A stretch of 64,000 nucleotides of DNA from Clostridiales bacterium CCNA10 (lineage in GTDB: Bacteria; Bacillota; Clostridia; Oscillospirales; Oscillospiraceae): the NCBI GenBank assembly GCA_003573975.1, contig AP018533.1:558001-622000 (forward strand), in the 5' to 3' direction. A program made the translations under genes and the position numbers. Below, piece after piece: positions 60,832-64,000 of the stretch; positions within the stretch are counted from its first letter, which is position 1, and each line of letters opens with the position of its first letter. Under the pieces are notes generated by a model, which made no database searches, was not told the origin of the DNA, and saw only the letters and a list, made by a program, of their open reading frames with translations.

Positions 60832-62181
60832 TCAGTATTCATCGTGCTGCCACTCCATGTTGCCGAAGGTGGTGAACTCCGGCAGCCACTGGAGTTCGAC
60901 AGTCCGGGTCTCGCCGTGCCGGTTCTTGGCGATGATGCACTCGGCCAGGTTGGGGTTCGGGGTGTCCTTGTCGTAATAGCCCTCCCGATAGAGGAACATG
61001 ACGATGTCGGCATCCTGCTCGATGGCGCCCGACTCACGCAGGTCGGACAGCATGGGCCGCTTGTCGCTGCGGCTCTCATTGGCACGGGACAGCTGGCTGA
61101 GGCACAGCACCGGCACATCCAGCTCCTTGGCCATGATCTTCAGGGCCCGGGAGATGTCAGAGACCACCTGCTGCCGGTTCTCGCCGGAGTAAGTCCGCCC
61201 TCCGGCGGACTGCATCAGCTGGAGGTAGTCGATGATGACCAGCCCCAGGTTGTCCATCCGGCGGCACTTGGCGCTGATGTCGGCCACGGACACCGAGGAG
61301 TCGTCATCGATGAAGATGCGGGAGCGGTTCAGAGAGTCCGCCGCCACCGCCACCTTCTCCCAGTCCTCCTCCGTCAGCTTTCCGGTGACCAGTTTTTTGT
61401 TGTCCACAAAGCACTCGCTGGAGATCAGGCGCAGGGCCAGCTGCTCCCGGCTCATCTCCAACGAGAAGAAGGCCACATTTTTTCCCGACTTCTTTCCCGC
61501 CTCCAGCAGGATATTCAGGGCCATGGAGGTCTTACCCATACCGGGGCGGGCGGCCAGCAGGATCAGGTCCGACTTGTTCAGGCCGGAGATGGCCCGGTCC
61601 AGATCGGTCAGGCCGGTGGACAGGCCTGGGATGGCCGACTCGCTGGCGGCCAGCTCGGTGAGCCGGTCGTACACATCGATGAGGACGTTGGAGATGGGGA
61701 TGAGCCCCCGGGCGGCCCGGCCCTGGCGGATGGCATAGATCCGCTGCTCCGCGGCCTCCAGGATGTCCTGCCCCGTCTCCGTTCCCTGCTGGATCAGGGC
61801 GGTGAGATCACCTGCGGCCTCGGCCACCCGGCGCAGCAGAGTCTTGTCCTTCAGGATCCCGATGTACTCCACCACGTTGGCCGCGGTGGGGGTGGTGTCC
61901 ATGAGCTGGAGCAGATAGCCCCGGGAGGTGTTCTCGTCGTACACCCCGTTCTGCTTCATGTGCTCCAGCACCGTCACTGGGTCGATGGTGAGGGAGTAAT
62001 TGAACATGGAGTAGATGGTATCGTAGATCTCCCGGTTCTGCCGTACATAGAAGTCGTCGGACCGCAGTTGGTCGATGACCTCCGGCACGCACCGGGCGTC
62101 GATGAGCATAGAGCCCAGCACCGCCTGCTCCGCCTCCACACTGTGAGGCATCTGCCGGAGCAGCAGCTGTTCGTCTTCCAT
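60832..62181 (-). CDS. dnaB: replicative DNA helicase DnaB
   Basis: The 449-residue helicase has the N-terminal primase-interaction domain (PHSVEAEQAVLGSMLIDARC near residue 13) and the RecA-like domain with Walker A LLAARPGMGKTSMALNI near 207. FFSLEMSREQLALRL near 239, Walker B VIIDYLQLMQS near 315, and LSQLSRANESRSDKRPMLSD near 355, then LRESGAIEQDADIV. The ATG at 62181 with GGAAGG upstream is preferred to the GTG at 62187. It is called dnaC in Bacillus. The upstream gap to rplI contains repeat copy D. Confidence 0.96.
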   Translation of the reverse strand: MEDEQLLLRQMPHSVEAEQAVLGSMLIDARCVPEVIDQLRSDDFYVRQNREIYDTIYSMFNYSLTIDPVTVLEHMKQNGVYDENTSRGYLLQLMDTTPTAANVVEYIGILKDKTLLRRVAEAAGDLTALIQQGTETGQDILEAAEQRIYAIRQGRAARGLIPISNVLIDVYDRLTELAASESAIPGLSTGLTDLDRAISGLNKSDLILLAARPGMGKTSMALNILLEAGKKSGKNVAFFSLEMSREQLALRLISSECFVDNKKLVTGKLTEEDWEKVAVAADSLNRSRIFIDDDSSVSVADISAKCRRMDNLGLVIIDYLQLMQSAGGRTYSGENRQQVVSDISRALKIMAKELDVPVLCLSQLSRANESRSDKRPMLSDLRESGAIEQDADIVMFLYREGYYDKDTPNPNLAECIIAKNRHGETRTVELQWLPEFTTFGNMEWQHDEY

Positions 62182-62205
62182 TGGCACCTTCCAGAACCCC
62201 CTCTC

Positions 62206-62355
62206 TTGTGAGTTAGAAATTAGGAATGAGAAATTAGGAATTGCAGCGTGCGCTTCCGCCTGCTGCTCCCGATCTGTCCGGCGGAGCCAGACCGGCCAAT
62301 TCCGAATCTCTATTCCAAATATCTAAAATTCCTAACTCCTAATTCCTAACTCCAA
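62206..62355. repeat. intergenic TTAGGAA-type inverted repeat, copy D
   Basis: The left part (62208-62242) has GTTAGAAATTAGGAATGAGA then AATTAGGAATTG; the right part (62297-62355) has AATTCC and CCTAACTCCTAATTCCTAAC units in the complementary sense. The centre of about 55 bp is GC-rich. It lies between rplI and dnaB inside a conserved operon. Confidence 0.8.
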
Positions 62356-62363
62356 ACAAGGGC

Positions 62364-62813
62364 TTACTGCTCCTCCGTGACCATCACGTTGACGGTCCCG
62401 GTGACCTCATAGCCCAGCTTGGCGCGGATCTGATAGCCGCCGCATGCCTTAATGGGCTCGTCCAGCACCAGCTTGGTCTTGGCGATGGTCAGTCCGTGCT
62501 GCTCTGCCAGGCACTCGGAGATCTCCTTGGCGGTGACTGCGCCGAACAGGCGGCCGCCCTCTCCGGCCTTGGCAGCCACCTTCACGGTCAGCCCCTTCAG
62601 CTTTTCAGACAGGGCCTCGGCCTCCGCCTTCTCGGCAGCCTCCTGGGCCTTGCGGGCCTTCTCCTGCTGCTTCATGGTGTTCACATTCTCGGCCGTGGCG
62701 ATAACAGCCAGCTTCTTGGGAAGCAGGAAATTCCGGGCGTAGCCGTCAGAGACATTGACCAGCTGGCCCTTCTTCCCCTGGCCCTTGACGTCCTGCTGTA
62801 AAATCACTTTCAT
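62364..62813 (-). CDS. rplI: 50S ribosomal protein L9
   Basis: The 149-residue protein starts MKVILQQDVKGQGKKGQLVN, then VSDGYARNFLLPKKLA, with the long connecting helix (about 41-75) and C-terminal RNA-binding domain (GRLFGAVTAKEI near 88). All are L9 features. The gdpP-rplI-dnaB order is conserved in Firmicutes. Confidence 0.97.
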   Translation of the reverse strand: MKVILQQDVKGQGKKGQLVNVSDGYARNFLLPKKLAVIATAENVNTMKQQEKARKAQEAAEKAEAEALSEKLKGLTVKVAAKAGEGGRLFGAVTAKEISECLAEQHGLTIAKTKLVLDEPIKACGGYQIRAKLGYEVTGTVNVMVTEEQ

Positions 62814-62920
62814 GGTAAATTCCTCCTAAAAATAGAATCTTGACATTTCAATCTCATTCAGACCACTACGAATACCAGCGGCAGAGACTTGAGGCATCCT
62901 GCCGGAGCAGCATCCGGGCA

Positions 62921-64000
62921 TCATTCGTCCTCCAGATACTGGTCGATGGCCTGGGCCAGCTCCTGAGCAACCTGGGTCAAGGATTTGTCCGGGATCTGTC
63001 CGCCGGCTGCGGCGGCATTGCCGCCCCCCCCCAGCTTCTCCAAAATGACCTGTACGTTCACCTCTCCGATGGAGCGGGCGGAGACGATCACCCGGTCTCC
63101 GTCCGGATAGAGGACGAAGGAGGTGTCGATGCCGATGATATTCAGCAGCTCGTCCGCCGCCTGGGCGGCGGTGATGCGGCCTACGGTGTGGTCTACTACG
63201 GCCACCGCGATGCCCTCCCGGTACATCTTGGCGTTCTGGATGATGGAGTATTTGGCGATGGTGCCCTCCAGGTCGTTCTGGAACAAACGCTTGACCTCGG
63301 CGGTGTCCGCCCCGGCCCGGCGCAGGAAGGCCGCCGCTTCAAAGGTGCGGCCGCCGGTGCGCATGGAGAAGTTCTTGGTGTCCAGCACGATTCCGGCCAG
63401 CAGGGCCTCCGCCTCCGCCCGCATCAGGTCGGTGGGGTCGGCGATGTACTGGAGCAGCTCAGTCACCAGCTCCGAGGCGGAGGAGGCGTAGGGCTCGTGG
63501 TAGTTGAGGGCGGCCCCCTCGATATAGGTGGCGGCCCGGCGGTGGTGGTCGATGACTGCCACCCGGTTGCAGGACTCCAGCACCTCCCGGGACAGCACCT
63601 GCTCCGGACGGTTGGTGTCCACAACCACCACCAGGGAGCGGTTGTCCATCATCAGCAGAGCCTCCTGGGGCGCGAGAAAAGCGCCCCGGTACTCGCTCAG
63701 CTGGGCCAGCCGGTCAGACAGGACCTTACTGGGGGGAGAGCCGGCCTCCTGAATGATATAGGCGGGGACTCCCTTCTTCCGGGCGATGGCAAACACGCCG
63801 GCAGCGGCGCCCACACAGTCGTTGTCCGGGGACTTGTGCCCCATGATAAACAGACCGGAGGAGTCGGACACCAGGGCAGAGAGGGCATTGGCCATGACCC
63901 GGCTTTTCACCTTGGTGCGCTTCTCGGTCTCCTTAGACCGTCCGCCGAAGAACTCAAAGGTGAACTTGTTGCGGATGACCGCCTGATCTCCACCGCGGGA
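62921..64000 (-). CDS. gdpP: cyclic-di-AMP phosphodiesterase GdpP (runs off right edge)
   Basis: The frame is open from the window edge (encoding GGDQAVIRNKFTFEFFGG, the end of the degenerate GGDEF domain) to 62921, so the N-terminal PAS and most of the GGDEF domain are outside. The DHH domain has FIMGHKSPDNDCVGAAAGVF and VVVDTNRPEQV, then VIDHHRRA; the DHHA1 part has GGGGNAAAAGGQIPD in place of the usual GGH motif. GdpP hydrolyses c-di-AMP, which controls potassium, wall and osmotic balance. Confidence 0.93.
   Translation of the reverse strand, partial: SRGGDQAVIRNKFTFEFFGGRSKETEKRTKVKSRVMANALSALVSDSSGLFIMGHKSPDNDCVGAAAGVFAIARKKGVPAYIIQEAGSPPSKVLSDRLAQLSEYRGAFLAPQEALLMMDNRSLVVVVDTNRPEQVLSREVLESCNRVAVIDHHRRAATYIEGAALNYHEPYASSASELVTELLQYIADPTDLMRAEAEALLAGIVLDTKNFSMRTGGRTFEAAAFLRRAGADTAEVKRLFQNDLEGTIAKYSIIQNAKMYREGIAVAVVDHTVGRITAAQAADELLNIIGIDTSFVLYPDGDRVIVSARSIGEVNVQVILEKLGGGGNAAAAGGQIPDKSLTQVAQELAQAIDQYLEDE

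Noticed and set aside
1..64000. tRNA, rRNA, CRISPR array, intact transposase or prophage genes
   Set aside because: I looked through the intergenic regions and the coding set for T-loop motifs, regular repeats and transposase or integrase signatures and saw none that could be supported.

Overview
The window looks like a chromosomal segment of a GC-rich, spore-forming member of the Firmicutes, most likely an Oscillospirales/Oscillospiraceae gut anaerobe of the Flavonifractor/Pseudoflavonifractor type. The assignment is an inference from gene content: a SpoVB-type flippase, SpoIIR, a lone Spo0A DNA-binding domain, DivIVA, RNase Y, a bifunctional Rel protein, GdpP, HemZ and NiaR, together with GGAGG ribosome sites and TTGACA/TATAAT promoters. 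No rRNA or tRNA gene, intact insertion sequence, prophage or CRISPR array was seen.

Layout. 1-9.7 kb: an edge-truncated XRE/zinc-ribbon regulator, a purine and S-adenosyl-compound salvage pair (purine nucleoside phosphorylase, MTA/SAH deaminase), then the conserved yabM-mazG-(hup)-rqcP block followed by apbE, a NusG-II protein and a small ECF-like membrane protein, with a convergent YitT protein. 9.8-12.4 kb: a PTS EIIC-like transporter behind a consensus promoter with a perfect 28-bp palindrome, the niacin-type repressor NiaR, and a macrodomain protein. 12.4-13.8 kb: an AT-rich decayed patch with small or frameshifted genes. 13.9-19.2 kb: a QueT-family transporter and alanine dehydrogenase, both with long leaders, then an AlgI/AlgJ-like surface O-acetylation operon. 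19.3-25.6 kb: DivIVA, a small membrane protein and a complete branched-chain amino-acid ABC transporter. 25.7-33 kb: two aminotransferases divergent from a MerR regulator, a DUF815 ATPase, and a dusB-sigma-anti-sigma operon. 33-45 kb: recJ-rel-dtd-MBL-hemZ-nucleoside kinase-GH13-rny. 45.2-48.2 kb: a lower-GC accessory island (broken MTA/SAH nucleosidase, XRE/S24-like regulator, lone Spo0A C-terminal domain, PAS protein). 48.3-56.7 kb: rplM-rpsI, a TtcA-like enzyme, an F420-ligase-like protein, an Lrp-aminotransferase-ThrH-DUF1015 amino-acid cluster, ispE and spoIIR. 56.8-64 kb on the minus strand: gdpP-rplI-dnaB-tilS-hpt-ftsH, joining two clusters that are separate in Bacillus.

The most notable non-coding signals are: (1) the palindrome-controlled transporter next to NiaR; (2) a MerR-type 19-bp-spacer promoter with a dyad between the MerR gene and the aminotransferases; (3) an attenuator leader with a tiny Cys-rich open frame ahead of alanine dehydrogenase; and (4) a family of intergenic inverted repeats built from TTAGGAA-like units, at four places inside housekeeping operons. 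No wholly new multi-gene system could be shown from sequence alone. The regulatory layouts around NiaR, ald and queT are the best candidates for new biology.
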